64,000 nucleotides of DNA. Origin: Amphritea atlantica (GTDB taxonomy: Bacteria > Pseudomonadota > Gammaproteobacteria > Pseudomonadales > Balneatricaceae). A program made the position numbers and the translations under genes. The notes beneath the pieces were generated by a model. The model saw only the letters and a program-made list of their open reading frames with translations. It was not told the origin of the DNA and made no database searches. Shown one piece after another: positions 44,622 through 54,307 of this stretch. The stretch spans positions 139,732 through 203,731 of the forward strand of contig NZ_JAHKQE010000041.1 of the NCBI RefSeq assembly GCF_018860855.1, written 5' to 3'. Within the stretch, counting starts at the first letter, position 1. Each line of letters begins with the position of its first letter.

Positions 44622-45242
44622 ATGGCTCGTTATTTAGGACCAACATGCAAGCTGTCTCGCCGTGAAGGTACCGACCTTTTCCTGAAGAGCGGTGTTCGTG
44701 CTCTGGACAGTAAGTGTAAAGCTGAAAATGTTCCAGGTGTACATGGCGCTCGTCGTGGTCGTTTATCAGATTACGGTTTACAGCTTCGTGAAAAACAGAA
44801 AGTTCGTCGTACATACGGCGTTCTTGAAAAGCAATTCCGCAGCTACTACAAGGAAGCTGCCCGTCGCACAGGTGCGACTGGTACTAACCTTCTTCAGTTG
44901 CTGGAAGGGCGTCTAGACAATGTCGTCTATCGTATGGGATTTGGATCTACTCGTGCTGAAGCACGTCAAGTAGTTTCTCATCGTCAGATTACAGTGAATG
45001 GACAATCAGTGAACGTTCCATCTTTCCAGGTACAAGCTGGTGATGTGGTTGCCGTTCGTGAAAAGTCTAAGACTCAACTGCGTATTAAACACGCACTTGA
45101 ACTGGCTTCTCAGCGTACTGCTGTTGAGTGGGTAGATGTTGATGCTGCGAAAATGGAAGGTACTTTCAAGTCCCTGCCAGAACGTACTGAACTGTCTGCT
45201 GACATCAATGAGCAGCTGATTGTCGAACTGTACTCTAAGTAA
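44622..45242 (+). CDS. rpsD: Ribosomal protein S4
   Basis: 16S-nucleating 30S protein and alpha-operon translational repressor in E. coli, 206 aa. It contains [20 protein letters not shown] and the S4 RNA-binding domain [20 protein letters not shown]. Accuracy-related residues appear ordinary. Confidence 0.98.
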   Translation: MARYLGPTCKLSRREGTDLFLKSGVRALDSKCKAENVPGVHGARRGRLSDYGLQLREKQKVRRTYGVLEKQFRSYYKEAARRTGATGTNLLQLLEGRLDNVVYRMGFGSTRAEARQVVSHRQITVNGQSVNVPSFQVQAGDVVAVREKSKTQLRIKHALELASQRTAVEWVDVDAAKMEGTFKSLPERTELSADINEQLIVELYSK

Positions 45243-45268
45243 ATATTGACTTCTTAATTGGTGGAACT

Positions 45269-46273
45269 ATGCAGCGTTCAGTAAACGAGTTTCTAAGTCC
45301 CCGTCACATTGACGTTCAGGAAATTAGTGCGACTCGTGCAAAAGTTACTTTGGAACCACTGGAGCGCGGTTTTGGCCATACGCTGGGTAATGCGCTACGC
45401 CGTATCCTTCTCTCTTCAATGCCTGGCTGTGCCATCACTGAAGCTGAGATCGAGGGTGTGCTGCATGAGTACAGCACCATCGAGGGTGTGCAGGAGGACG
45501 TAATTGAAATCCTGCTCAACCTTAAAGGTGTTGCAGTCGCGCTGCACAATGGTGACGAAGCAACCCTGACTCTGTCTAAGAGCGAAGCGGGTCCTGTTAC
45601 AGCAGCTGATATTCAGTTGAATCAGGATGTCGAAATCGCCAATCCAGAGCATGTCATCGCTCATTTGAGCGAAGGTGCAAGCCTTAACATGCAACTGAAG
45701 ATCGTTCGTGGTCGTGGCTATGTGCCAGCTGACCTGCGCGTATCGGATGAAGACGAGTCTCGGACCATCGGCCGCCTGCTTCTTGATGCTACCTACAGCC
45801 CGGTTCGTCTGGTGTCGTATGTAGTGGAAAGTGCGCGGGTTGAACAGCGTACTGACTTAGATAAGTTGGTCATTGACATTGAATCCAATGGTACTATCGA
45901 TCCAGAAGAGTGCATCCGTCGTGCTGCAACTATTCTGCAGCAGCAATTGGCTGTATTTGTAGATCTGGAAGGTGGTAAGGATCAGGTTAACGATGAACCG
46001 GAAGAACCAGAAATCGATCCGATTCTGCTTCGTCCGGTTGATGATCTGGAGCTGACTGTACGTTCCGCCAACTGTCTGAAGGCAGAGCAGATCTACTATA
46101 TCGGTGATCTGATTCAGCGTACCGAAGTAGAACTGCTTAAGACTCCGAACTTGGGTAAGAAATCGCTGACCGAGATCAAGGACGTTTTGGCGTCTAAAGG
46201 TCTGTCGCTGGGTATGCGCCTTGAAAATTGGCCACCTGCGAGCATCAGAAACGACGATAAAGTCGCTTCCTGA
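45269..46273 (+). CDS. rpoA: RNA polymerase subunit alpha
   Basis: Assembly scaffold of RNA polymerase and target of UP elements and activators. It is 334 aa. The N-terminal domain ([20 protein letters not shown]) dimerises. The C-terminal domain (about 250-325; [20 protein letters not shown]) carries the DNA/activator surface with [14 protein letters not shown]. Confidence 0.99.
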   Translation: MQRSVNEFLSPRHIDVQEISATRAKVTLEPLERGFGHTLGNALRRILLSSMPGCAITEAEIEGVLHEYSTIEGVQEDVIEILLNLKGVAVALHNGDEATLTLSKSEAGPVTAADIQLNQDVEIANPEHVIAHLSEGASLNMQLKIVRGRGYVPADLRVSDEDESRTIGRLLLDATYSPVRLVSYVVESARVEQRTDLDKLVIDIESNGTIDPEECIRRAATILQQQLAVFVDLEGGKDQVNDEPEEPEIDPILLRPVDDLELTVRSANCLKAEQIYYIGDLIQRTEVELLKTPNLGKKSLTEIKDVLASKGLSLGMRLENWPPASIRNDDKVAS

Positions 46274-46313
46274 TCTGCGGTTTTAAACCTAACAGTTTGG
46301 CAAGGATAAAAAG

Positions 46314-46706
46314 ATGCGTCATCGTAAATCAGGTCGTCACTTTAATCGTACAAGTGCGCACCGTAAAGCAATGTTCAAAAACATGGCTGTGAGCCTGTTT
46401 GAACATGAGCTCATCAAGACCACGCTGCCTAAAGCTAAAGAGCTGCGTCGTGTTGCTGAGCCACTGATCACACTGGCAAAAGTAGACTCGGTTGCTAACC
46501 GTCGTCTAGCCTTTGCTCGTACCCGCAGTAAAGAAGCTGTTGGTAAACTGTTTAACGAACTTGGCCCTCGCTACGAAGGTCGTCCAGGTGGTTACATTCG
46601 TATTTTGAAATGTGGCTTCCGTACGGGTGACAACGCGCCGATGGCTTACGTTGAACTAGTTGACCGTCCAGCTGATGCTGTAGCGGTAGAAGATTCTGAA
46701 GATTAA
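46314..46706 (+). CDS. rplQ: Ribosomal protein L17
   Basis: 50S tunnel-exit region protein, 130 aa, starting [20 protein letters not shown]. Conserved C-terminus [20 protein letters not shown] then a short acidic tail. Last gene of the alpha operon; a strong terminator follows. Confidence 0.98.
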   Translation: MRHRKSGRHFNRTSAHRKAMFKNMAVSLFEHELIKTTLPKAKELRRVAEPLITLAKVDSVANRRLAFARTRSKEAVGKLFNELGPRYEGRPGGYIRILKCGFRTGDNAPMAYVELVDRPADAVAVEDSED

Positions 46707-46723
46707 TCCCTTCGACTCTTAAT

Positions 46724-46751
46724 AAAACCCGGCTTATGCCGGGTTTTTTTT
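46724..46751 (+). terminator. Rho-independent terminator after rplQ
   Basis: AAAACCCGGC / GCCGGGTTTT stem with a TTAT loop and eight T residues. Confidence 0.94.
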
Positions 46752-46875
46752 GTCTAAAAATTATCACAACGCACTGTCGTCGCTTGAAAGGCTTTATTTC
46801 CTGAAGGTGAGTCGGTAAGTGTTTAATATTTTGATATAAGCGTTTTTTCTTGAGGCGCTTGATAAGCTTTTAGGG

Positions 46876-47781
46876 CTAATTCAGTGTTAGTTCTTCGCTA
46901 ACTTTCTCTCTTAAGAAGTCGCGTAATAGTAGCACCGCTGGTGTTACCTGTTTTCGATTGGGGCAAACGAGCCAAAGGCCGACCGGTTTGGATTGATATC
47001 CAGGCAGTAACCTAATTAACTTGCCGCTTTTTAATTCACGTTTCACATCCAGCTCTGACTTGAAGGCGATGCCCCTGCCGGCGCATGCCCAGCGACGAAC
47101 GATCTCTGCATCATCACATTTACGATCACCGGTGACCGGAATTCGGTGGTGTTCACCATCTCGGTACAGATCCCAAGTATTGAATGCCCGATTGCCGAGA
47201 CGGAATATCAAACAGTTGTGTTGTTTCAGGTCTTCAGGTTGCTCTGGCTTACCCTCCTTGGCGATGTATTCAGAGGAGGCGATGATAACTCTGTTGATGG
47301 TCGCTATCTGAAAGGCGATCATGGAGGAGTCTTCCGGCTCGCCATAGCGTAGTGCCACATCCACGCGGTCCAGATAGAAATCCGATAGGCTGTCACCGAT
47401 ATTAAGTTTGATTGATAACTCGGGATGTTTAAGCATCACTTTATCGATCCAAGGTACCACTAAGTTGCGGCCTAAATCCGATGGCATCGATAACCGCAAT
47501 TCACCTGATATTTTGCCTTTAATGGCATGCAAAGAGGCTTTACCTTCCTCAAGAGCGGCTAATGCCTGGCGACAAAACATCAAAAAATGTTCGCCCTCGG
47601 GTGTCAGCCGTAATTGTCGGGTCGATCGAATAAATAGCTGGGTATCGAGCTGTTTCTCCAATCGTTTCAGTGCGGCACTGGCGGTGGCTGGGGTTAATCC
47701 CAGTTGCTCGGCAGAGGCGGTAATACTGTTGCAGTCAGCAATGCGGGCGAATAGTTCTAAGTCGGCTGTATTCATTGTCAA
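46876..47781 (-). CDS. LysR-type transcriptional regulator
   Basis: LTTR of 301 aa. The N-terminal winged HTH (about 4-63: NSITASAEQLGLTPATASAA, LKRLEKQLDTQLFIRSTRQL) belongs to the AaeR/DsdR-like group. The C-terminal inducer-binding domain starts near 90. It is divergent from a medium-chain dehydrogenase gene, the usual LysR-target layout, so it probably controls that gene and itself. An AAACT/AGTTT pair (47792, 47820) in the shared spacer is a weak operator candidate. The start ATG may be two codons later. Confidence 0.9.
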   Translation of the reverse strand: MTMNTADLELFARIADCNSITASAEQLGLTPATASAALKRLEKQLDTQLFIRSTRQLRLTPEGEHFLMFCRQALAALEEGKASLHAIKGKISGELRLSMPSDLGRNLVVPWIDKVMLKHPELSIKLNIGDSLSDFYLDRVDVALRYGEPEDSSMIAFQIATINRVIIASSEYIAKEGKPEQPEDLKQHNCLIFRLGNRAFNTWDLYRDGEHHRIPVTGDRKCDDAEIVRRWACAGRGIAFKSELDVKRELKSGKLIRLLPGYQSKPVGLWLVCPNRKQVTPAVLLLRDFLREKVSEELTLN

Positions 47782-47870
47782 AAATAATTTGAAACTGATT
47801 GAGTGATTATCATGTTTTTAGTTTAGGCATATCGGTTCACAATGTCTCCATCAATTTACGGAGGTCGAAA

Positions 47871-48899
47871 ATGAAAGCGATAGGTTATTTAAAGTCACAA
47901 ACAATTACTGAACAAGATTCACTGGTTGATATCGAGTTGCCGACGCCCGTTGCGGCGGGGCAGGATCTGCTAATTAAGGTTAACGCGATCTCTGTTAACC
48001 CTGTGGATACTAAAGTTCGCCAGCGGGCGCAGCCTGAGAACGGTGAATACAAAGTGCTTGGCTGGGATGCGGTGGGTGAAGTTGTGGCGGTGGGTGAGCG
48101 GGTTCAATCCTTCCAACCTGGAGATCGTGTCTGGTATGCAGGAGATCTGACTCGCCAAGGAACGAATGCTGAATTCCACTTGGTCGATGAGCGTATAGTG
48201 GGTCATGCACCTAAGTCGTTATCTGATGCCGAAGCGGCGGCGATGCCTTTGACGACCATCACTGCGTGGGAGTTACTGTTTGATCGCCTTGGGCTACAGC
48301 AGAAAACCGCGGATGGCGCAGTCTCAAAACCAGAGCAGGTCATGATTATTGGCGCGGCTGGCGGTGTGGGTTCGATTATTGTGCAGTTGGCTGCTAAATT
48401 AACCGATGCCGTCGTGATCGGCACCGCCTCTCGCCCAGAGAGCCAGCAGTGGGTTAAAGAGCGTGGCGCTGATTTTGTGATTGATCACCGCAAGCCTTTG
48501 AATGAAGAGCTTAAGCGTATCGGTCTTGATTCGGTATCCCATGTGGTCAGCCTGAATGCTACGGACCAGCACTTCGATGCCATCGTTGAGAGCATCGCTC
48601 CTCAAGGTAAGCTGGCGCTGATTGATGATCCAGAAACACCGCTGGACATTATGAAGCTGAAGATGAAGTCGGTGTCACTGCACTGGGAGTTTATGTATAC
48701 CCGTTCAATGTTTAACACCGATGATATGGCGAAGCAGGGTGATCTGCTGAATGCGGTGGCTGAGTTGATAGATGCGGGTGAGATCAAAACTACCCAAGGA
48801 ACTCATTTTGGCGTTATCAATGCAGCTAATTTAAAGCGGGCACACGCCGCCGTTGAAAGTGGTAGCACCATCGGTAAGGTTGTACTCGAAGGTTTTTAA
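47871..48899 (+). CDS. Zinc-type alcohol dehydrogenase-like (MDR) oxidoreductase
   Basis: Medium-chain dehydrogenase/reductase of 342 aa, quinone-oxidoreductase type. It has a GroES-like N-terminal domain and a Rossmann NADP-binding fold with IIGAAGGVGSIIVQLA. The structural-zinc cysteines are absent, so it is probably a zinc-free quinone/enone reductase despite the usual family name. A longer reading frame begins at 47799, but ATG 47871 has GGAGG 7 bases upstream and gives the family start MKAIGYLKS. It is likely controlled by the divergent LysR gene. Confidence 0.88.
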   Translation: MKAIGYLKSQTITEQDSLVDIELPTPVAAGQDLLIKVNAISVNPVDTKVRQRAQPENGEYKVLGWDAVGEVVAVGERVQSFQPGDRVWYAGDLTRQGTNAEFHLVDERIVGHAPKSLSDAEAAAMPLTTITAWELLFDRLGLQQKTADGAVSKPEQVMIIGAAGGVGSIIVQLAAKLTDAVVIGTASRPESQQWVKERGADFVIDHRKPLNEELKRIGLDSVSHVVSLNATDQHFDAIVESIAPQGKLALIDDPETPLDIMKLKMKSVSLHWEFMYTRSMFNTDDMAKQGDLLNAVAELIDAGEIKTTQGTHFGVINAANLKRAHAAVESGSTIGKVVLEGF

Positions 48900-48962
48900 A
48901 CTCATTGGGGGCGATATCGGCCTCAATACGCTTAATCATATTACTGAAGCTAAGGATTAACG

Positions 48963-49256
48963 ATGACCACTGAACTGATAATTGTTGCCCGAATTGAGGC
49001 GAAACCGGATCACATTGATTTAGTAAAAACTGAATTAATCCGTTTAATTGAACCTACTCGTGAAGAGAACGGTTGCTTGCAGTACGATCTGCATCAGGAT
49101 AATAACAACCCAGCTGTGTTTCTTTTCTATGAGCGCTGGGAATCCCGAGATCTTTGGCTGGCGCATATGGATAACGTTAATCTAAAACGTTATTCCGCGG
49201 CAGTTGAAGGGGCTGTAGAGAGTTTTATCCTCAATGAAATGGCGCCTCTCAGTTGA
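48963..49256 (+). CDS. Antibiotic biosynthesis monooxygenase (ABM/YgiN-like) protein
   Basis: 97-aa ABM-domain protein with a ferredoxin-like fold. Features include IVARIEAKPDHIDLVKTELI and EENGCLQYDLHQDNNNPAVF, then FLFYERWESRDLWLAHM. Members oxidise quinols or act on small aromatic compounds. It lies 63 bases after the MDR gene on the same strand, so a quinone-related two-gene operon is plausible: both families can handle quinones. Confidence 0.85.
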   Translation: MTTELIIVARIEAKPDHIDLVKTELIRLIEPTREENGCLQYDLHQDNNNPAVFLFYERWESRDLWLAHMDNVNLKRYSAAVEGAVESFILNEMAPLS

Positions 49257-49274
49257 GCTAAGTAAATACGTTAT

Positions 49275-49308
49275 AAAAAAGGCTGATGTGTTTGCATCAG
49301 CCTTTTTT
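49275..49308 (+). terminator. Bidirectional terminator between ABM gene and uvrA
   Basis: AAAAAAGGCTGATG / CATCAGCCTTTTTT with a 6-base loop, A-run on one side and T-run on the other, between convergent genes. Confidence 0.93.
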
Positions 49309-49330
49309 GCGTTTAGATCAGGCTATTTGA

Positions 49331-52171
49331 TTAGCTTTGGGCTTTATGGTTTTTGTCCAGCATCGGTTTGAGGAACTCTCCGGTGTAGGAGCCTTTCACC
49401 TCGGCGACTTCTTCTGGTGTTCCCGTGGCGATGATTAAACCACCACGGGTGCCGCCTTCAGGGCCAAGGTCGATGATCCAGTCGGCGGTTTTAATCACAT
49501 CTAAGTTATGCTCGATCACCACAATGGTGTTGCCATGGTCGCGCAGTCGATAGAGCACGTTCAGCAGTTGCTGAATATCATAGAAGTGCAGTCCAGTGGT
49601 TGGCTCATCAAGAATATAGAGGGTTTTACCGGTATCCCGCTTACTCAGCTCTTTCGCCAGTTTGACCCGCTGTGCTTCACCGCCAGAGAGTGTGGTGGCT
49701 GCTTGCCCGAGGCGAATATAGGAAAGGCCCACATCGATCAGAGTTTGTAGCCGGCGGGAAAGAGCAGGGATAGCATCAAAGAATTCGCGACCATCTTCCA
49801 CCGTCATATCCAATACTTCATGGATACTCTTACCCTTATATTTAACTTCTAAGGTTTCTCGGTTATAGCGTTTACCTTTACAGACATCACAGGGCACGTA
49901 GATATCCGGCAAGAAGTGCATCTCGACCTTGATCACGCCATCGCCCTGGCAGGCTTCACAGCGGCCACCTTTTACGTTAAAGCTGAATCGTCCGGGTTTA
50001 TAACCCCGTGAACGGGCTTCCTGTGTACCGGCAAACAGTTCGCGGATCGGTGTGAAAATACCGGTATAGGTTGCTGGGTTTGAACGTGGCGTCCGGCCGA
50101 TAGGGCTTTGATCGATATCGATCACCTTATCGAGCATATCCATCCCTTTAAGTTCTTTATAAGGGGCCGCATCCAGTGTCGTGGCGCCATTCAGCTCGGT
50201 GGCAGCAATAGGATAGAGGGTGCCGTTAATCAGCGTGGATTTACCCGAACCTGAAACACCGGTCACGCAAGTTAATAGCCCCAGTGGTATATCCAGATTA
50301 ACGCTGTTGAGGTTGTTGCCGGTAGCGCCGTGCAGTTGCAACCAGCGGCCATCGGATTTGTGCCGCTCAGTCGGTGTCTCGATCCGACGACGACCGGAGA
50401 GATAATCGGCGGTCATTGATTCTTTGCAGGCCATCAACTCTGCCGGAGTACCTTGTGCAATGATTTCGCCACCGTGAACGCCAGCACCGGGACCTACATC
50501 GATCACATAATCCGCTAGGCGAATGGCATCTTCGTCATGCTCAACCACAATCACTGTATTGCCTAGATCGCGGAGGTGGATCAGGGTTTTCAATAGACGG
50601 TCGTTATCCCGCTGATGCAGTCCGATGGACGGCTCATCGAGAATGTACATCACCCCGACCAGACCGGCACCGATCTGGCTGGCCAGACGGATACGTTGTG
50701 CTTCACCGCCGGAGAGGGTTTCGGCACTACGCTCAAGGGATAGATAATCGAGGCCCACGTTGACCAAGAACTGCAGGCGTAGGCGAATCTCTTTCAGAAT
50801 CTTATCGGCGATTTCGCCCTGCTTGCCGCTTAATTTAAGGCTGTCGAAATAGTCACAGCTATCGCCAATGGATAGGCGTACCAGTTCGGGCAGGGTTGTT
50901 TCATCGATATATACATGGCGCGCATCGCGACGCAGTCGACTACCGTCACAGACAGGACACTCTTGCATATTGATATACTTGGCAAGATCGTCACGCACCA
51001 TGTCGGATTCGGTTTCCCGATAACGACGAGAAAGGTTGTTTAGTACCCCTTCAAAAGGGTGCGATTTGCTAATGATATCGCCACGGTCATTAAGATAACG
51101 GAAAGCGATATCCTCTTTGCCGCTACCTTCAAGAATCATCTGCTGCTGTTTGGCGGTCAGGTCCTTAAAGGGCGTGTCCATGTTAAAACCGTAATGATCG
51201 GCAACGGCTTTCAGTTGTTGAAAATAGTAGAGCGCGCGACGATCCCAGCCTCGAATCGCCCCTTCGGAGAGGGTTAGAGTGTCATCACCGACCACTTTTT
51301 TCGGATCAAAGAACTGCTTAACGCCCAAACCATCACAAGCAGGGCAGGCGCCATGGGGGTTGTTAAAGGAAAACATGCGCGGTTCGAGTTCTTGAATACT
51401 GTGGCCACACTTAGGGCAGGCAAAGCGGGCTGAGAACACCAGTTCTTCGCCATCGCCATCCATATAACTGATGGTGGCAATCCCATCGGTCATCGCCAAT
51501 GCGGTTTCAAATGATTCCGCTAAGCGTACCTGTAGGTCATCGCGCACCTTAAAACGGTCAACCACCGCTTCGATATTGTGCTTTTTGTTCTTATCCAGCT
51601 CAGGAATACTGTCAATATCGCACACAATGCCATTGACGCGTACACGGACAAAACCCTGTGCTCGCAGCTCACTGATAGTATGTAAGTGCTCACCTTTGCG
51701 TCCTTGAACGACCGGCGCCAACAACATCAACTTGGTGCCTTCGGGTAGCTCCAGCACCTGATCAACCATCTGGCTGACGGTTTGGGCGGCTAACGGCAGG
51801 TTATGATCGGGACAGCGAGGTTCACCGGCACGGGCAAACAACAAGCGTAGATAGTCGTAGATCTCGGTGATGGTGCCGACTGTCGAACGGGGGTTATGGG
51901 AGGTAGATTTCTGCTCAATCGAAATAGCAGGCGAGAGCCCCTCGATATGATCGACATCGGGCTTTTCCATCATCGATAAAAATTGCCGCGCATAAGTAGA
52001 CAGGGATTCAACGTAACGACGCTGACCTTCAGCGTAGAGCGTATCGAATGCCAGCGAGGATTTTCCTGACCCGGATAAACCGGTGATAACAACAAGTTTA
52101 TCCCGTGGGATATCCAAATCGATATTTTTCAGGTTGTGTGTTCTGGCGCCGCGAACCACTATCTTGTCCAT
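49331..52171 (-). CDS. uvrA: Excinuclease ABC subunit A
   Basis: Damage-recognition ATPase of nucleotide excision repair. It is 946 aa from the ATG at 52171 (family start [20 protein letters not shown]). A TTG at 52189 is in frame but would add six residues. Two ABC modules: Walker A GLSGSGKS at about 31-38 and GVSGSGKS in the second half; [16 protein letters not shown] and [16 protein letters not shown] signatures; zinc-finger cysteines at [17 protein letters not shown] and [16 protein letters not shown]. It is divergent from ssb. No LexA box was recognised in the spacer. Confidence 0.98.
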   Translation of the reverse strand: MDKIVVRGARTHNLKNIDLDIPRDKLVVITGLSGSGKSSLAFDTLYAEGQRRYVESLSTYARQFLSMMEKPDVDHIEGLSPAISIEQKSTSHNPRSTVGTITEIYDYLRLLFARAGEPRCPDHNLPLAAQTVSQMVDQVLELPEGTKLMLLAPVVQGRKGEHLHTISELRAQGFVRVRVNGIVCDIDSIPELDKNKKHNIEAVVDRFKVRDDLQVRLAESFETALAMTDGIATISYMDGDGEELVFSARFACPKCGHSIQELEPRMFSFNNPHGACPACDGLGVKQFFDPKKVVGDDTLTLSEGAIRGWDRRALYYFQQLKAVADHYGFNMDTPFKDLTAKQQQMILEGSGKEDIAFRYLNDRGDIISKSHPFEGVLNNLSRRYRETESDMVRDDLAKYINMQECPVCDGSRLRRDARHVYIDETTLPELVRLSIGDSCDYFDSLKLSGKQGEIADKILKEIRLRLQFLVNVGLDYLSLERSAETLSGGEAQRIRLASQIGAGLVGVMYILDEPSIGLHQRDNDRLLKTLIHLRDLGNTVIVVEHDEDAIRLADYVIDVGPGAGVHGGEIIAQGTPAELMACKESMTADYLSGRRRIETPTERHKSDGRWLQLHGATGNNLNSVNLDIPLGLLTCVTGVSGSGKSTLINGTLYPIAATELNGATTLDAAPYKELKGMDMLDKVIDIDQSPIGRTPRSNPATYTGIFTPIRELFAGTQEARSRGYKPGRFSFNVKGGRCEACQGDGVIKVEMHFLPDIYVPCDVCKGKRYNRETLEVKYKGKSIHEVLDMTVEDGREFFDAIPALSRRLQTLIDVGLSYIRLGQAATTLSGGEAQRVKLAKELSKRDTGKTLYILDEPTTGLHFYDIQQLLNVLYRLRDHGNTIVVIEHNLDVIKTADWIIDLGPEGGTRGGLIIATGTPEEVAEVKGSYTGEFLKPMLDKNHKAQS

Positions 52172-52352
52172 CGTTGTTTCCGTGTCCAATGCAAAAGCTC
52201 AAGTATAAAGAGTTATGCCTGCGCCGACACCTGATCTGACCACTTTTTATCGCTGCGGGCAGTAATAATTATGCTATGCTTCACTCAATGCAGTGGCTGC
52301 GAAATTTGTGCAGTAAGCGTGAGCAAACAGTTAAAGAATATTGGAGAGATCA

Positions 52353-52925
52353 ATGGCACGTGGTGTTAACAAAGTCATCTTGATTGGTAACCTGGGCAAC
52401 GAGCCTGAAACTAAATATTTACCCAGCGGCAATGCGGTGACCAACATCACGGTGGCGACTTCTGAATCTTGGAAGGATAAGCAAACAGGCCAGCAACAGG
52501 AACGCACCGAATGGCATCGGGTGGTGTTTTTCAACCGTCTGGCAGAGATTGCCGGTGAATACCTGCACAAAGGTTCTAAGGTCTATCTTGAAGGTTCGCT
52601 ACGGACCCGTAAATGGCAAGATCAGCAGGGCCAAGACCGTTATACAACTGAGATTGTGGCGAGCGAAATGCAAATGCTCGATAGCCGTGGCGATGGCGGT
52701 AATAATGGTGGTTATCAGCAGCCTCAGGGTGGCTATCAGCAACCGCAACAGCAGGCGCCACAGCAGAATTATCAGCCACAACAGGCTCCACAACAGAATT
52801 ATCAGAAACCGCCGCAGCCACAACAGCCGCAACAAAATTATCAAAAGCCAGCCCCACAAGCGGCCCCTCAAGCTCCTCAGCCAGCACCAGGGTTGGATGA
52901 TTTTGACGACGATATCCCGTTTTAG
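52353..52925 (+). CDS. ssb: Single-stranded DNA-binding protein
   Basis: OB-fold ssDNA-binding tetramer used in replication, repair and recombination; 190 aa. The family start is [20 protein letters not shown] at ATG 52353, with GGAG 6 bases upstream; an earlier TTG (52341) was rejected. OB domain to about residue 110, then a Gln/Pro-rich linker with QQNYQ repeats, and the intact acidic tip DDFDDDIPF that recruits partner proteins. A mobile element is inserted downstream without damaging the C-terminus. Confidence 0.98.
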   Translation: MARGVNKVILIGNLGNEPETKYLPSGNAVTNITVATSESWKDKQTGQQQERTEWHRVVFFNRLAEIAGEYLHKGSKVYLEGSLRTRKWQDQQGQDRYTTEIVASEMQMLDSRGDGGNNGGYQQPQGGYQQPQQQAPQQNYQPQQAPQQNYQKPPQPQQPQQNYQKPAPQAAPQAPQPAPGLDDFDDDIPF

Positions 52926-52935
52926 CGAACTATAT

Positions 52936-52958
52936 ATGTAAGATGTAACGTTTTACAT
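52936..52958. repeat. Interrupted palindrome / first copy of the element-end repeat
   Basis: ATGTAA and TTACAT arms frame an 11-base centre containing GATGTAACGTT. The first 19 bases are repeated with 3 mismatches at 53064-53082, just before the first recombinase gene. A shorter copy (GTGTAACGTTTC) is at 53021-53032. Confidence 0.7.
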
Positions 52959-52975
52959 AAATTAATGATCTTAAT

Positions 52976-53000
52976 GCCTCGCAATAGCGGGGTTTTTTTT
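52976..53000 (+). terminator. Rho-independent terminator after ssb
   Basis: CCTCGC / GCGGGG stem with AATA loop and eight T residues. It lies between the two copies of the element-end repeat. Confidence 0.8.
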
Positions 53001-53063
53001 GTTTTTGTGTCCTTGCAATGGTGTAACGTTTCAGGGCTGGCTTTCAGTTATGGTTATGGTAAT

Positions 53064-53082
53064 ATGTAAAATGTATCGTATT
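53064..53082. repeat. Second copy of the element-end repeat
   Basis: ATGTAAAATGTATCGTATT matches ATGTAAGATGTAACGTTTT at 52936-52954 at 16 of 19 positions, same orientation, 128 bases apart. It ends 10 bases before the recombinase start codon, so it is well placed for autoregulation or as a recombination site. Confidence 0.7.
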
Positions 53083-53092
53083 TGGGTGTCTT

Positions 53093-54307
53093 ATGAATCG
53101 TAGGATTGAAGAACTAAAGCAGGAAAATGGTGTGCGGAGCGTGCTTCTGTTGGAAGATGGAATTCCGATGTACTATCCCACGCTTTATGTGTCTATGGAA
53201 CTGCGGCACATATCAGCCTCTCGACAGCGAAACATCTTGTATAGCATTGAGGTGTTGTTTAACTGGTGTCAGTACGAGAGTCTCGACCTTGAGGCGCGAT
53301 TCAAACGTGATGAGCATTTGAGTCAGGAGGAAGTGCTTCAGCTTTTGGATTTCTGTGCGTGGACTGTAGACACCCAGAAACGTCTAATGAGTGGCGTGAA
53401 ACTGCTACCAAATGCCTACCAACAAGTATCGAGAGATATGGCCTCTCAGCGCATCCATGCAATTCGGGAGTATCTAAAGTTCTTGTACCTTCGCTTGGCT
53501 CAACGCAAGGACAAAGAAGATATAGCTAAGGCCGTTTCTAAAACAATCACATCCTACAAGCCTAAAATCAAGAAGCACACCAAGAATACGGTCATTGCGC
53601 TATCAGATGAACAGATTGATGTGATCACTCAGAAGTTGCTTCCAGGTCATCCTGAGAACCCTTGGAAGGATAAGTCCATTCAGCTCCGCAATTTGTTGAT
53701 TTTCTCAATTCTGTATGAAACGGGGATGAGACGTGGCGAACTAGCTGGCCTTTACGTGAACGATATTCAAAACTCTGAAATATCCATATATCGCCGTCAT
53801 AACAACCCACTTGAGACCAGAAAGCAGGCTCCGAATGTCAAAACAGGCGAGCGCACAATTCCCATATCCGAATCTCTGGCGCGACTTTTGGATGTCTATG
53901 TAATGGATCATCGTGGTTCGATCAAGACAGCAAAGAAACACCCATATTTATTCGTCAGTCATAGGAAGAATATGGGGAAACCCATGACACTTAACGCGAT
54001 CACTGAGGTTTTTAAGGCGGCTAGATCTGCGTTTCCAGAGCTTAAAGGTGTTACTCCACACAAGCTACGACATCATATGAATTATCGTATTTCCAATATG
54101 ATAGATGAGGTGTACAAAGATGCTACCCCATCTGAAAAAGCAGCTGCTGATCAAGATATTCGGCCCTATCTCATGGGCTGGTTACCCACTAGTCATATGC
54201 AAGAAATCTACAACAAACGCTACAACCAAGAGCAGGCTGGGAAAATGCTTGTTAAGCGTTCGAACAATATGAATAAGAGAAAAGATGATGCTGGCGAAGA
54301 AGCTTAA
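53093..54307 (+). CDS. Tyrosine recombinase A of a three-recombinase module
   Basis: Tyrosine site-specific recombinase, 404 aa. The N-terminal ~170 residues form a DNA-binding core domain of the phage SAM-like type. The C-terminal catalytic domain shows Arg213 in YETGMRRGELAG, H323-x-x-R326 in THxKLRHH-like context (PHKLRHHMN), a Trp in MGWLPTSH, and nucleophile Tyr373 in QEIYNKRY. All catalytic residues are present. The start is ATG 53093 with only a weak ribosome-binding site. Its 3' end overlaps the next recombinase by 23 bases. It is the first gene of a six-gene coupled unit, and may be the recombinase that starts the unit in Tn554-like or GMT-like elements; family not verified. Confidence 0.9.
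   Translation: MNRRIEELKQENGVRSVLLLEDGIPMYYPTLYVSMELRHISASRQRNILYSIEVLFNWCQYESLDLEARFKRDEHLSQEEVLQLLDFCAWTVDTQKRLMSGVKLLPNAYQQVSRDMASQRIHAIREYLKFLYLRLAQRKDKEDIAKAVSKTITSYKPKIKKHTKNTVIALSDEQIDVITQKLLPGHPENPWKDKSIQLRNLLIFSILYETGMRRGELAGLYVNDIQNSEISIYRRHNNPLETRKQAPNVKTGERTIPISESLARLLDVYVMDHRGSIKTAKKHPYLFVSHRKNMGKPMTLNAITEVFKAARSAFPELKGVTPHKLRHHMNYRISNMIDEVYKDATPSEKAAADQDIRPYLMGWLPTSHMQEIYNKRYNQEQAGKMLVKRSNNMNKRKDDAGEEA

Noticed and set aside
52190..52352. LexA (SOS) box between uvrA and ssb
   Set aside because: The best match is CTG-N11-CAG near 52293-52315, with the wrong spacing and no CTGT/ACAG core, so no operator was called.
52599..52887. Two Leu/Ile- or Val/Ala-rich minus-strand ORFs opposite the ssb linker
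   Set aside because: They are antisense readings of the Gln/Pro repeat region, not membrane proteins.
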